Shown one piece after another: positions 15,835 through 23,474 of a DNA stretch of 34,406 nucleotides. The notes under the pieces are model-generated. The model was not told the DNA's origin. It saw only the letters and a list, made by a program, of their open reading frames with translations, and did no database searches. This DNA comes from Candidatus Competibacteraceae bacterium (GTDB lineage: Bacteria; Pseudomonadota; Gammaproteobacteria; Competibacterales; JAHEDQ01), in contig JAHEDQ010000002.1 in assembly GCA_024641125.1 (NCBI GenBank), positions 22,475-56,880 on the forward strand. Reading direction: 5' to 3'. The number at the start of each line of letters is the position of its first letter. Position 1 is the stretch's first letter. The position numbers and the translations under genes are program-made.

Positions 15835-17181
15835 TCAGAATCGCTTCGAATAATTCAGAGAAAACTCGTACTGCTTCATCTCAATCTCAACATTCTGGGC
15901 CGGATCGAAGGCATTGGGACCCTTGACGGACTCGGACGGCGCATACATGAAAGAGAAATCGATGCCGCTGTCGTCGCTGAGGGCGCGGGTGAAGCCAAAG
16001 GTGAAATGCTGCTTCACCACGCCTGGGGCCAGAATGTTGAACAGCACCTGGCTTTTCGGAATGGGTTGATCGTTGTAGGAGTATCCCGCACGCCAGGTCC
16101 ATCGGGGACTGGATTGCCATTGGAAACCCAGTTTGTAGACGTTTATGTCCTGCCAGCCGAAGCCGGGGCCGTTGTTTCCGCCCAACAGAAGATCCCTGTC
16201 TCCGGTCATCGCCCCCTGCAGCAGGGAACTGGTGCTCAGCTTGTTGTGTATGGCATCCTCGTCGCTGTACCAGATGCGCTGCCAGTCGAAGAACAGGGTC
16301 TTGGAGTCATCCACGTCCCAGGCCAGCCCCAGGCTCAAGGTGGACGGGATGTCGAAACTGCCCTGATTGGCATACAGGCCCTTGTAGTCGTCGAACTTGG
16401 TCATCCAGATTTTGCTCTGGTAGGCCAGTCCCAGGTGCAAGCCGTCCGCTACCTCGCCCTGCAGGCCCAGGCGCAGACCCATGCCGTATGAAAAGTCATG
16501 ACCGTTGTTGGTCAGTTTGTCCGGGTTGCTGGAGAAGCCGAACTGACCAAAACGCCCCAGCCCCTTTGCCTCGAACCACTGCATCGCCACGATGGGCGTC
16601 ACCCCCCAGGAAAACTTCTCGTTAACACGGCGGGAGTAGGTCGGGGAGATAAACACCTGCGCGAGGTCGACGCCGGTCTTGCCATCGCAGAAGGTACCGC
16701 CCTGCCCCGGGGGAATGCCGGTACCGGGCGCCCCGGCCAGAGCGCACGAGGCATTGGAACTGTAGTCGGTGTTCATCCCGCCGTTGCCGTATATCGCCAC
16801 GCCCCAGGACGATTTTTCGTCTATCTTGCTGGCATAGCCGAAACTTGGCAGGAGAAAGTACTTGGAGTCACTCTCTTCCTTGCCCTGCCCCAGGGGGAAG
16901 GTGCCGGGCTGAAACGAGGGGTTGCCGCTCACGGTATATTTGCGGCGCGGGCTGAACAGAGCCGCGCCCAGATCCCATTGGTTGCCGATGTTGACCAGCC
17001 CGGCCGGGTTCATGGCCTGAGCCAGTGAGTCCTGGGGCTTGGCCACGCCGGCCCCGGCCAACCCCTTATGGATGGTGCTGTAACCATTGGCAAAGTACCC
17101 GGTGGTGGCCTGGGCACCCGTCCCAGCCAGCAGGGCGAAACACGCCCCACTCGCTGCAAGTAGGTGTGATAACTTCCTCAC
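15835..17181 (-). CDS. OmpP1/FadL/TodX-family outer-membrane transport protein
   Basis: Outer-membrane beta-barrel that lets hydrophobic molecules such as long-chain fatty acids or hydrocarbons across the lipopolysaccharide layer. From the GTG at 17181 (GGAG 8 nt upstream) the protein has 448 aa with a clear signal peptide (residues ~1-25, LLAGTGAQA). The FadL-type plug start TTGYFANGYSTIHKGLAGAGVA follows, with the family NPAGL motif a little further on. It ends in an aromatic residue (NYSKRF), as outer-membrane barrels do. The frame is open further upstream, but that stretch has no signal-like character. It lies 180 bp downstream of the lipoate-assembly genes in the same direction. Its cargo is unknown. 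Confidence 0.88.
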   Translation of the reverse strand: MRKLSHLLAASGACFALLAGTGAQATTGYFANGYSTIHKGLAGAGVAKPQDSLAQAMNPAGLVNIGNQWDLGAALFSPRRKYTVSGNPSFQPGTFPLGQGKEESDSKYFLLPSFGYASKIDEKSSWGVAIYGNGGMNTDYSSNASCALAGAPGTGIPPGQGGTFCDGKTGVDLAQVFISPTYSRRVNEKFSWGVTPIVAMQWFEAKGLGRFGQFGFSSNPDKLTNNGHDFSYGMGLRLGLQGEVADGLHLGLAYQSKIWMTKFDDYKGLYANQGSFDIPSTLSLGLAWDVDDSKTLFFDWQRIWYSDEDAIHNKLSTSSLLQGAMTGDRDLLLGGNNGPGFGWQDINVYKLGFQWQSSPRWTWRAGYSYNDQPIPKSQVLFNILAPGVVKQHFTFGFTRALSDDSGIDFSFMYAPSESVKGPNAFDPAQNVEIEMKQYEFSLNYSKRF

Positions 17182-17282
17182 GATATCTGCTCCGTAGTGT
17201 GTAACACATGGTTTGTCGACGCAGACATCCCTGTCCACTCACCACATCCAAGCCACCACTTGGTCGATTCACCAAATGTGCT

Positions 17283-17301
17283 GTTCCCTCTCGCAGGGAA
17301 C
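17283..17301. other. Hairpin downstream of the lipoate-assembly genes
   Basis: Perfect 7-bp stem (GTTCCCT / AGGGAAC, 5-nt loop) in the gap between the last radical SAM gene and the FadL-type gene. For transcripts from the minus strand the T-run comes before the stem, not after it, so it is not a canonical terminator. It may protect the 3' end of the mRNA or be a weak pause. Confidence 0.3.
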
Positions 17302-17361
17302 GAAAAACCAGGGCTCTATTGCGTACGTGGCCCCGTGTTTTTCCGGTCGATTACTGTCTTG

Positions 17362-18516
17362 TCAATCCAGGTCTTCGTGATCCAGCGTGCCCACATCCTC
17401 ACCGGCCATCTGTCGTCGTACGAATCCCACGTCGGATGCGTTGAGCACAAACGGAAAGGACAGTATGTCCGCCGGACTGGAATCCCCATAGGGCCGATTA
17501 CAGGCCGATACTTCCTCATCGGATTTGCCTGGGCATCCGGAGGTTTGAAACGGTTTGCCGGATGCAATCAGCGATTCGAGTTCACTGCGATCAAGCCCGA
17601 AATCCACCACCCGACCGGCGTCGTCAAAGCGCATTTCATCTATCCGGCCGCCGGCATAGTCGATGATGAATCGGGCCAGCTGCACGCGACGCCACTGATC
17701 CCGGGATACCGGATTCCAGTCTTCCATCATCGAGCCCTGCTCGGGGAAGAACGCGAACATGTGGTTGTGCCCACCCAGGTCCCGTATGCGCTGGGCGATG
17801 TCGAGCATCTCTCGCTCGGTCTCACCCATGCCGCAGATCAGATGCGCTCCGAATTTCTCCGGGCCGAAAATTTCCGCTGCCCACTCGATGGCTTGCCAGT
17901 ACTTTTTCCAGGTGTGGGGGCTGTCCACGGTCTTGCCGCGGGTACGCTCAAAGATCTCCGGGGTGACCGCATCCACCGCGACGGTGAAAATATCCGCACC
18001 CTCGTCCCGCAGCCGCAGGATATCGTCTCGGTTCAGAGTGGTCGGATTGGACAGAATGGAAACGGGTATGTGCGCGACCTGATCCACCCACTTGCGCAAC
18101 AGCACAAAGGTGTCGTGGTCCGAGTTGGGATGGGTGATCATTGAGATGCACATGCGCTCGAACTGACCGCGGTCATCGCCGTTCCGGACCCGCGCAATGA
18201 CATCCTCGTAGCCGACCGTGGGCCAGTCCACGCGGATGAAATTGCGGTCCGCGTAGTCGCGGGATTCTTCACGGTGACGCGCCAGACCGCAGTAGCTGCA
18301 GTTGGCCCGGCAGCCCTCAGGGTAGGTCACCAGAAGATTGAGACAATGGGTGCAGGCCGTTCGGTGCATGCTCCCAGGCACCAACCCCAGGGTGATGGCG
18401 GCTGCGGTGGACAGCTGCACGTACTCCGGCGACCGCATATCCGGCGTCTGGATGTGATAGTCAGGCCGGTAAAAGTTTACCGGCGCTTCAGTTACCGAAT
18501 CAGCCCTGACAGTCAT
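17362..18516 (-). CDS. Radical SAM lipoyl synthase of the LipS1/LipS2 type (promoter-distal)
   Basis: A 384-aa radical SAM enzyme; the SAM-cluster motif CxxxCxxC is at Cys69, Cys73 and Cys76 (CRANCSYC). Extra cysteines upstream (Cys55, Cys58 in CTHC) and near the C-terminus (GCPGKSDEEVSACNRP) could hold a second Fe-S cluster, which would act as sulfur donor as in lipoyl synthases. In the sHdr-linked lipoate pathway two such enzymes, LipS1 and LipS2, each insert one sulfur into octanoyl-LbpA. Two are present here, and I cannot tell which number this one bears. ATG 18516 has AGGAG 9 nt upstream. It is 50 bp after lipT and the last gene of the tightly packed lipoate block. Confidence 0.8.
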   Translation of the reverse strand: MTVRADSVTEAPVNFYRPDYHIQTPDMRSPEYVQLSTAAAITLGLVPGSMHRTACTHCLNLLVTYPEGCRANCSYCGLARHREESRDYADRNFIRVDWPTVGYEDVIARVRNGDDRGQFERMCISMITHPNSDHDTFVLLRKWVDQVAHIPVSILSNPTTLNRDDILRLRDEGADIFTVAVDAVTPEIFERTRGKTVDSPHTWKKYWQAIEWAAEIFGPEKFGAHLICGMGETEREMLDIAQRIRDLGGHNHMFAFFPEQGSMMEDWNPVSRDQWRRVQLARFIIDYAGGRIDEMRFDDAGRVVDFGLDRSELESLIASGKPFQTSGCPGKSDEEVSACNRPYGDSSPADILSFPFVLNASDVGFVRRQMAGEDVGTLDHEDLD

Positions 18517-18566
18517 GGGTGCATACTCCTGAAATCCCGTTGCATGTCGGCGTGACTGTACCGACC

Positions 18567-19646
18567 TCAGGCAAAGTACTCATCGAATGCGATCCAGCCC
18601 CGCCGCATCGCTGCGTCAAAACCGGCCGTCGGCGTGCGCCACACGGTGGCCAGCTCGCGACGACGGGCGACCGCGCGATCCAGCGCCACCTGAAACTGGT
18701 CACGCATGTCTTCTTCGTAGTCATCCAGGGCCGCACGGTCTCCGTCGAACCAGGCCCGCGCTGCCTCACCCGCTGCCTCACCGGACACCACCGCGGCGTG
18801 GATTCCAGCGCCCGTAATGGGATGAGTCAATCCGGCCGCGTCCCCCACAAAGACCACCGCGCCCCAATGGAGCCTCGACCGTAAACCGCCGACGGGGATC
18901 AATCCACCGGTGCGGCCCAGAATGCGTCGGCCGACTATTCCGCGCTCCACCATGCTGGCGTGCAATCGGTCCAATGGGGCCTTGAGATCCCGGTCATAGT
19001 GGCGGTCGGCGCCCAGGCCGAGATTGGCCACCTCGCCCTTGGGAAAAAGCCAGCCATAGCCGCCAGGGTAGTCGTCGGACAGGAAAATGTCGGTCTCGCC
19101 GTAGGGCAGTCTCAAGGGCACGGTATATTGCCGGGTGTTGACCGTCTCCAGGGGCGTCAAACCGAGCTTGACAGCGACCGCTGAACCCGGCCCATCGGCG
19201 GCGATCAAAAGCCGATACCCAATGCCGACCAAGGCGCCGTTCTGACATCTGACCTGGGCTTGACTGCGTTCCGGATCCAGTTTTACAAGACAGGCGCCAC
19301 TCCATAAGTCGGCGCCTGCCTGCCGGGCCCGAGCGGCGATGGTCTGATCAAAACGGGCGCGGTCTATCATGAGTCCGGGAAACGCCGTTGCGACCCGCGC
19401 ATGGGACGGCAGTTCGGTTTGCATGCCATTGATGCGTTGCACCAGGACACCGTCAGCGCGGGCGTATCCCGCCATCGGGTTGGGGATGAACTCGGCACAC
19501 TGCACCGGATTTCCAAGCTGCCGTTTGCGATCGACCCCGATGACACTCAGGCCGGCGGCGGCCGCCCGCGCAGCCGCGCTGCCGCCACCCGGACCCAGAC
19601 CCACGATCAGCAGGTCCACCTCATGGCGCCGCTTTGCCTCAGCCAT
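18567..19646 (-). CDS. lipT: LipT-type FAD oxidoreductase (geranylgeranyl reductase-like)
   Basis: A 359-aa flavoprotein of the geranylgeranyl-reductase/FixC-like group. It has an N-terminal FAD dinucleotide fold (VDLLIVGLGPGGGSAAARAA, ~10-30) and the second FAD signature VVFVGDAAGLTHPITGAGI at about residues 255-273. In the sHdr-associated lipoate-assembly gene sets this protein is called LipT and is thought to supply electrons to the radical SAM enzymes; that role is proposed, not shown here. The ATG at 19646 overlaps the slpl(AB) stop by 8 bp and has CGGAG upstream. An upstream TTG extension is less likely. A 50-bp gap separates it from the next radical SAM gene. Confidence 0.8.
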   Translation of the reverse strand: MAEAKRRHEVDLLIVGLGPGGGSAAARAAAAGLSVIGVDRKRQLGNPVQCAEFIPNPMAGYARADGVLVQRINGMQTELPSHARVATAFPGLMIDRARFDQTIAARARQAGADLWSGACLVKLDPERSQAQVRCQNGALVGIGYRLLIAADGPGSAVAVKLGLTPLETVNTRQYTVPLRLPYGETDIFLSDDYPGGYGWLFPKGEVANLGLGADRHYDRDLKAPLDRLHASMVERGIVGRRILGRTGGLIPVGGLRSRLHWGAVVFVGDAAGLTHPITGAGIHAAVVSGEAAGEAARAWFDGDRAALDDYEEDMRDQFQVALDRAVARRRELATVWRTPTAGFDAAMRRGWIAFDEYFA

Positions 19647-20730
19647 CAACGGGCTCCGGGACGGAGGCAACGGCCGATCGGATCGCCGCAGCAAAGTCAT
19701 CGGGCCCCAACATCATCATCTGCACCGGGTAGCCGTCGAAAAAGCGTCCGACATTGCGCTCCAGATCGACCAGCGCCGTGTTGCGCAATGCGCTCTCCAG
19801 GTCCACCACCAGGCGTCTGGGTGCGGCGAAAAAATCTCCGGTGATCCACACCTGATTCAGCCGTTGCCGAGGTTCGTCGAGCACCACGCCACAACGCAGA
19901 GTGCCACCCCGGCAACGGTGAATCGCTTCGCGCATCGGCGCCTCTGTCTCCGGCCGGTTACGTTGATAGATCCAGTCGTTGCAGTCGATCTCGGCCAAGG
20001 CGTCTTCGTACAGAGGCAGTTCCGCCGGGTTGAGCTGCGATTCGGTCTCAAACAGGGCCCCAAAGGCCTGACCAAACGCCGTCGCAAGCGCCTGCCTGAC
20101 CGTGTCCAGCGCCGGCGGGGATCCGAGCAGACCCTGCAGGCTTACGACCCGCTCACCGGCGGAGGCTATGGCCTTGTCCGACAGCTTCTCCGCCGGAATC
20201 CGCAATACGCGCAGCATACGCTCCACATCGAACGCCACCAGCACCGTGCCCTGGTAGAGTATGGAATCGCCGTCGAAGGCGCCCCCGGTGCCGGAAATCT
20301 TGCGTCCGTCTACCTCGATGTCGTTACGCGGTCTGAATCGGGCATCGACGCCAAGGCTGCTCAGGCCGGCGGCGGCGGCCTCACAAATGCGGCGTGCAAT
20401 GACGGTCATGTCTGCGGTTCCCAGCACCGCTTTGTCCAGAAACAGTTCCCAACCCAGGTGTTCCGGCGCGAAGTAGATCGCTCCGCCCCCGGTCAGCCGG
20501 CGCTGGATGTCGATGTCATGGGCCCGGATGTAATCGAGATTGAGCTCCTGCTCCACGTTCTGGTGAAACCCCAGCAATGCGGAAGGATGGAAACGCAGAA
20601 AGCGCAGCGTATGCGGCGAGGTGCCGGCCTGGTGGGACTCGAGCAACGCCCGGTCGATGGCAAAATTTTCAGCCGCCCGTCTCAGGCCGGTTTCCAGCAA
20701 ACGCCATTGCTTTGGGTCGCGGACCGTCAC
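19639..20730 (-). CDS. slpl(AB): sLpl(AB) lipoate:protein ligase for LbpA
   Basis: A 363-aa lipoate-protein ligase of the type found with sHdr genes, combining the catalytic (A) and accessory (B) parts in one chain. Motifs: IQRRLTGGGAIYF (residues ~76-87), NDIEVDGRKISGTGGAF with active-site Lys144, and a C-terminal accessory domain from ~255 (GGTLRCGVVLDEPRQRLNQVWITGDFF). It loads octanoate or lipoate onto the lysine of LbpA. Its GTG start overlaps the stop of the upstream radical SAM gene (GTGA) and its end overlaps lipT, so the three are a translationally coupled unit. Contrast with the ligase-like gene at 14236-15228, which lacks the Asn of the NDI motif. Confidence 0.85.
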   Translation of the reverse strand: MTVRDPKQWRLLETGLRRAAENFAIDRALLESHQAGTSPHTLRFLRFHPSALLGFHQNVEQELNLDYIRAHDIDIQRRLTGGGAIYFAPEHLGWELFLDKAVLGTADMTVIARRICEAAAAGLSSLGVDARFRPRNDIEVDGRKISGTGGAFDGDSILYQGTVLVAFDVERMLRVLRIPAEKLSDKAIASAGERVVSLQGLLGSPPALDTVRQALATAFGQAFGALFETESQLNPAELPLYEDALAEIDCNDWIYQRNRPETEAPMREAIHRCRGGTLRCGVVLDEPRQRLNQVWITGDFFAAPRRLVVDLESALRNTALVDLERNVGRFFDGYPVQMMMLGPDDFAAAIRSAVASVPEPVDG

Positions 20731-21911
20731 GGGCCCCAGGTCTCGCTGGGCTGGCCAGTCAGGACATCGTCGGCGCTGGCGACTACGGGGATGCCACCCA
20801 GAGTTCTGGTGGTAACGCGGCTACGTTGCCCGCGCTCATGCTCCAGAATCCGTTCGAGGTCCACCATCACCCCACCGTCGTCCTCCAGTGCCATGACCTC
20901 CTCTCCCACAGCGATGGAACAACAGGCCGGTGTCACCTTCACCTGCCGTTCCAATCGGGCCGCCAGTTCCACCACCCCGTCGGACGGATGGGCAATACCG
21001 TTCAAACCAGCCAGCACGGCATACGCGTCGATTTGCATCTTGCTGATGCCCGGAGGTCGGGCACACCCCAACAGCAAAGGGGTGTCTGGCAATGCCTCGC
21101 GGGCATCCATGAAAAACCCACCCACGGCATTCGAATCGGGCGTGACAAACGGCCGGTTCTCGGGTGCGTAGAATGGCATCACCACCACCAGTACCAGTGC
21201 ATCGGGCAGATGGCGTCCGACTATGTCCAGAGCGTTCCACTCGCCCAGAAGCTGCCCATAGTGGAGGCCGATAACGATGTGCGGCACAACCTTCATATCG
21301 GTCCTGACCAGGGATTCCAGGGTTGCCTCGAAATCGTCCACCGACCGCCGCAGATGGTAAACCTGGGTAATGGTATCCTGAGCGCCGATCACGTCCATCA
21401 TCGCCGCATCCACGCCGGATTGCGCCATGCTTCTGGCCATATCGTCGGTCACCAGTGCGGTGTGCATGGCGATGCGAAAAGCGGGACAGGCATCCTTAAT
21501 GCGCCGGATGACCGGATAGTAGGCGTCGTATTCCACTTCGTTACGGTGGTTGGAGCCGCCGGTGATCAACATGCCCTGCGCCCCCTGCTCAATCACCTCG
21601 TTGACCACACGCCAGAGCGCCTCTGGTGTCCGCGCCGGCAGCATTGGCTCGAGAATCTTGGCCTTGCAGTGATCACACTGCAGTTTGCATTCACCCCCGG
21701 TGATCGACACCGCGGGCCATGCACTCTTGCCGCAGTCGCGCAATTCCGAGCTCTGAAAGCTTTTGAAGGTGGGGGTGTAAAAATGAATCCGGGTCGACGC
21801 GTCACCCCTCAATCGACCCCAGCGCGCCTCCAGCTGGCCCACCAGTTTCCGATCGAATGAAACGTCTTCCAGGGCCTCCACCCGGCCCAGAGTATCAATC
21901 CACTGCAGCAT
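20727..21911 (-). CDS. Radical SAM lipoyl synthase of the LipS1/LipS2 type (promoter-proximal)
   Basis: A 394-aa radical SAM protein with the cluster motif GGECKLQCDHC (Cys75, Cys79, Cys82) followed by a TIM-barrel-like region (EGAQGMLITGGSNHRNEV-type strand; PHIVIGLHYGQLLGE). Additional conserved-looking cysteines are Cys60 and, late in the chain, GCARPPG and PACCSIA, candidates for an auxiliary cluster. It is one of two lipoyl-synthase-like enzymes of the sHdr-linked pathway here; the S1/S2 numbering is not settled by me. ATG 21911 was chosen; a GTG six codons earlier is possible. It follows lbpA after 114 bp and overlaps slpl(AB) by 4 bp. Confidence 0.8.
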   Translation of the reverse strand: MLQWIDTLGRVEALEDVSFDRKLVGQLEARWGRLRGDASTRIHFYTPTFKSFQSSELRDCGKSAWPAVSITGGECKLQCDHCKAKILEPMLPARTPEALWRVVNEVIEQGAQGMLITGGSNHRNEVEYDAYYPVIRRIKDACPAFRIAMHTALVTDDMARSMAQSGVDAAMMDVIGAQDTITQVYHLRRSVDDFEATLESLVRTDMKVVPHIVIGLHYGQLLGEWNALDIVGRHLPDALVLVVVMPFYAPENRPFVTPDSNAVGGFFMDAREALPDTPLLLGCARPPGISKMQIDAYAVLAGLNGIAHPSDGVVELAARLERQVKVTPACCSIAVGEEVMALEDDGGVMVDLERILEHERGQRSRVTTRTLGGIPVVASADDVLTGQPSETWGP

Positions 21912-22025
21912 TCCAATCACTACCTGCACCGGGCCGCGTGGGCACAGTCAAACCGCACCCACGGGCGTTATCGTTCACCCACCTACACCACGGCAAGACG
22001 ATACTGTGCCCCTGGCCAGGCCTCG

Positions 22026-22463
22026 TTAGCAGCCTTCGAAACCCTCGGCGTCCATTTTCGCCTCGAAGGCTGCCAGGGCGTCGGCTCCGGTCTTGAGCGC
22101 CCCGGACTCGCCTTCCCAATCGGAAGGTTGCAGCTTCACCAACCATCCCTCTCCATAGGGGTCGTCGTTGATCAAACCGGGATTGCCAGAGACCGCCTCA
22201 TTGACGGCGGTCACCTCACCGGCAACAGGAACTTTGGCTGGCCCCACCCATTTGCCCGACTCGACGGTGGCGCAGGACTTGTCCTGCTTGACCGACTTGC
22301 CGACTTTCTTGGGTGTGTAGGACACAATCTGCCCCGCCAGTGAACAGGCGTATGAGGTCAAACCCACGGTCACCGCGCCGTCGGCCTCCCTCCGCGCCCA
22401 CACGTTATTCTCCACGTTGTACATCAGGTCTTCAGGTACGTTGCAACCCCGTACGTCAGCCAT
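22026..22463 (-). CDS. lbpA: Lipoate-binding protein LbpA (GcvH-like), copy next to the lipoate-assembly genes
   Basis: A 145-aa relative of glycine-cleavage H protein that acts with sHdr in sulfur oxidation. The lipoylated lysine is Lys71 in VESGKWVGP. The H-protein fold is readable: VWARREADGAVTVGLTSYACSLAGQIV at the start, VAGEVTAVNEAVSGNPGLINDDPYGEGWLVKL after the lysine. Start ATG 22463 with a very strong GGAGGAG; the frame is open further upstream but lacks a site. Cysteines at 7, 40, 64 and 145 are present; the terminal Cys is unusual for H proteins. A terminator-like hairpin with a T-run lies just upstream, so this copy may be expressed differently from the genes before it. Confidence 0.92.
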   Translation of the reverse strand: MADVRGCNVPEDLMYNVENNVWARREADGAVTVGLTSYACSLAGQIVSYTPKKVGKSVKQDKSCATVESGKWVGPAKVPVAGEVTAVNEAVSGNPGLINDDPYGEGWLVKLQPSDWEGESGALKTGADALAAFEAKMDAEGFEGC

Positions 22464-22487
22464 TGACGCGCTCCTCCAGAACTCGAT

Positions 22488-22516
22488 AAAAAACACTCGC
22501 CGGCCGCCTGCCGGCG
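22488..22516 (-). terminator. Rho-independent terminator or attenuator between the dsrE-like gene and lbpA
   Basis: On the minus strand a perfect GC-rich stem (CGCCGGC / GCCGGCG, 5-nt loop; 22498-22516) is followed after four bases by six T (22493-22488). It lies 25 bp before the lbpA start and 56 bp after the dsrE-like gene, inside what otherwise looks like one operon. Confidence 0.6.
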
Positions 22517-22571
22517 AACCCCAAGTGCGCCCTTGGTCCGGTCAGAACCACCCCTGCCCAAGATGCGCGTA

Positions 22572-22970
22572 CTAGAACGAAAGCACTTTATCGCAACTCA
22601 AGATCAAGTCTGCCAAAACACCGGCGCCAGAAATGTGATCCACCTCATCAATCAGCGCATCTTCGGCCAGTTCGTAACCCGGCAACGCCGGACGGCAAAC
22701 ATGCAGGACGACACCGGCCCGCTTGGCATCCCGAATAAACCCTATGATCGTCTTGCCGCCTTCCATGGCCACCAGTGACTCAGCGACCCCCGTTCGCATG
22801 AGATTGACGCCCTCCATGGTGAAGAAAATGTGCACTTCCACGTCCATGGATGCCAGCAACGCCCCAAGATAAAAGGGCGTGGCACAACGTTGTGGCGTGC
22901 TGGGTCCACTGGTTACGACAAATACGACGGTTTGCTCGCGCTCGTCGTTCAGATAGACATCCGCTTCCAT
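22572..22970 (-). CDS. DsrE-family sulfurtransferase-like protein between two lbpA genes
   Basis: A 132-aa protein of the DsrE/DsrEF fold: VVFVVTSGPST at the first strand, AMEGGKTIIGFIRDAKRAGVVLHVCRPALPGYEL, and an acidic loop DEVDHISGAGVLADLI. Cys92 sits where DsrE-type proteins carry the sulfur-binding cysteine; Cys29 and Cys126 are extra. It is shorter than, and distinct from, the DsrE3A-like protein at 29236-29706, and I cannot assign its subgroup. The ATG at 22970 is 3 bp after the preceding lbpA stop, so it is coupled to that copy. A role in handing sulfur to, or taking it from, the neighbouring lipoate-binding protein is suggested by position only. Confidence 0.8.
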   Translation of the reverse strand: MEADVYLNDEREQTVVFVVTSGPSTPQRCATPFYLGALLASMDVEVHIFFTMEGVNLMRTGVAESLVAMEGGKTIIGFIRDAKRAGVVLHVCRPALPGYELAEDALIDEVDHISGAGVLADLILSCDKVLSF

Positions 22971-22973
22971 GCG

Positions 22974-23423
22974 CTATCCGGTCCTGCGCTCGCACTGGAT
23001 GCCTTCGTTGCGCACACGCTCGCAGTAGCCCGCGAACGCCGTCTCACCGGTGAGGAAATCAGCCAGCGCCAGGTCGGCGCCCAGAGTCGGCTCAACCCGG
23101 GAAATCCAGGCTCCGTAGGGATCGGCGTTAAGCAACGGCGGATCGGCCAGCACCGCCGGATTGCCCTCGATGATGACGCAATCGAAATAGTTCGGAACCG
23201 GTCCCGCCCATTTACCGCTTTCCACCGTGGCCACGGGTTTACCCGCCGGTCGGCGGGTGCCGGGACGGCGGACACGAACATGCAGAATCTTGCCGGCCAC
23301 GGTCTGGGAGATGTCGGTCATACCCACCGTCAGGGAGCCGTTCTGTTCCCGCCGCACCCAGATCTGAAATTCGGGGTCGTAGTACAGCGTCCCGATGAAC
23401 TCACAGCCATTGCATGCCTGCAT
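22974..23423 (-). CDS. lbpA: Second lipoate-binding protein LbpA (GcvH-like), copy next to shdrB2
   Basis: A 149-aa GcvH-like protein with the lipoyl-lysine motif VESGKWAGP (Lys71) and the preceding strand pattern IWVRREQNGSLTVGMTDISQTVAGKI. After the lysine it departs from the other copy: instead of the usual PVAGEVTAVNE turn it has VPNYFDCVIIEGNPAVL, then LLNADPYGAWISRVEP. The first loop is basic (RVRRPGTRRPAGK). Cysteines at 4, 7, 82, 134 and 144. The two copies are therefore paralogues and probably not interchangeable. It starts 51 bp after shdrB2 ends. Both lbpA copies and the DsrE-like gene between them form a triad. Confidence 0.9.
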   Translation of the reverse strand: MQACNGCEFIGTLYYDPEFQIWVRREQNGSLTVGMTDISQTVAGKILHVRVRRPGTRRPAGKPVATVESGKWAGPVPNYFDCVIIEGNPAVLADPPLLNADPYGAWISRVEPTLGADLALADFLTGETAFAGYCERVRNEGIQCERRTG

Positions 23424-23474
23424 GCGGACCCCGATGGTTGCGCCTATGAGGTGCGGGCGATCTGTCCTGAGCCA

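Noticed and set aside
17283-17301. Hairpin after the last lipoate-assembly gene as a rho-independent terminator
   Set aside because: The T-run precedes rather than follows the stem for minus-strand transcripts, so it is listed only as a hairpin.
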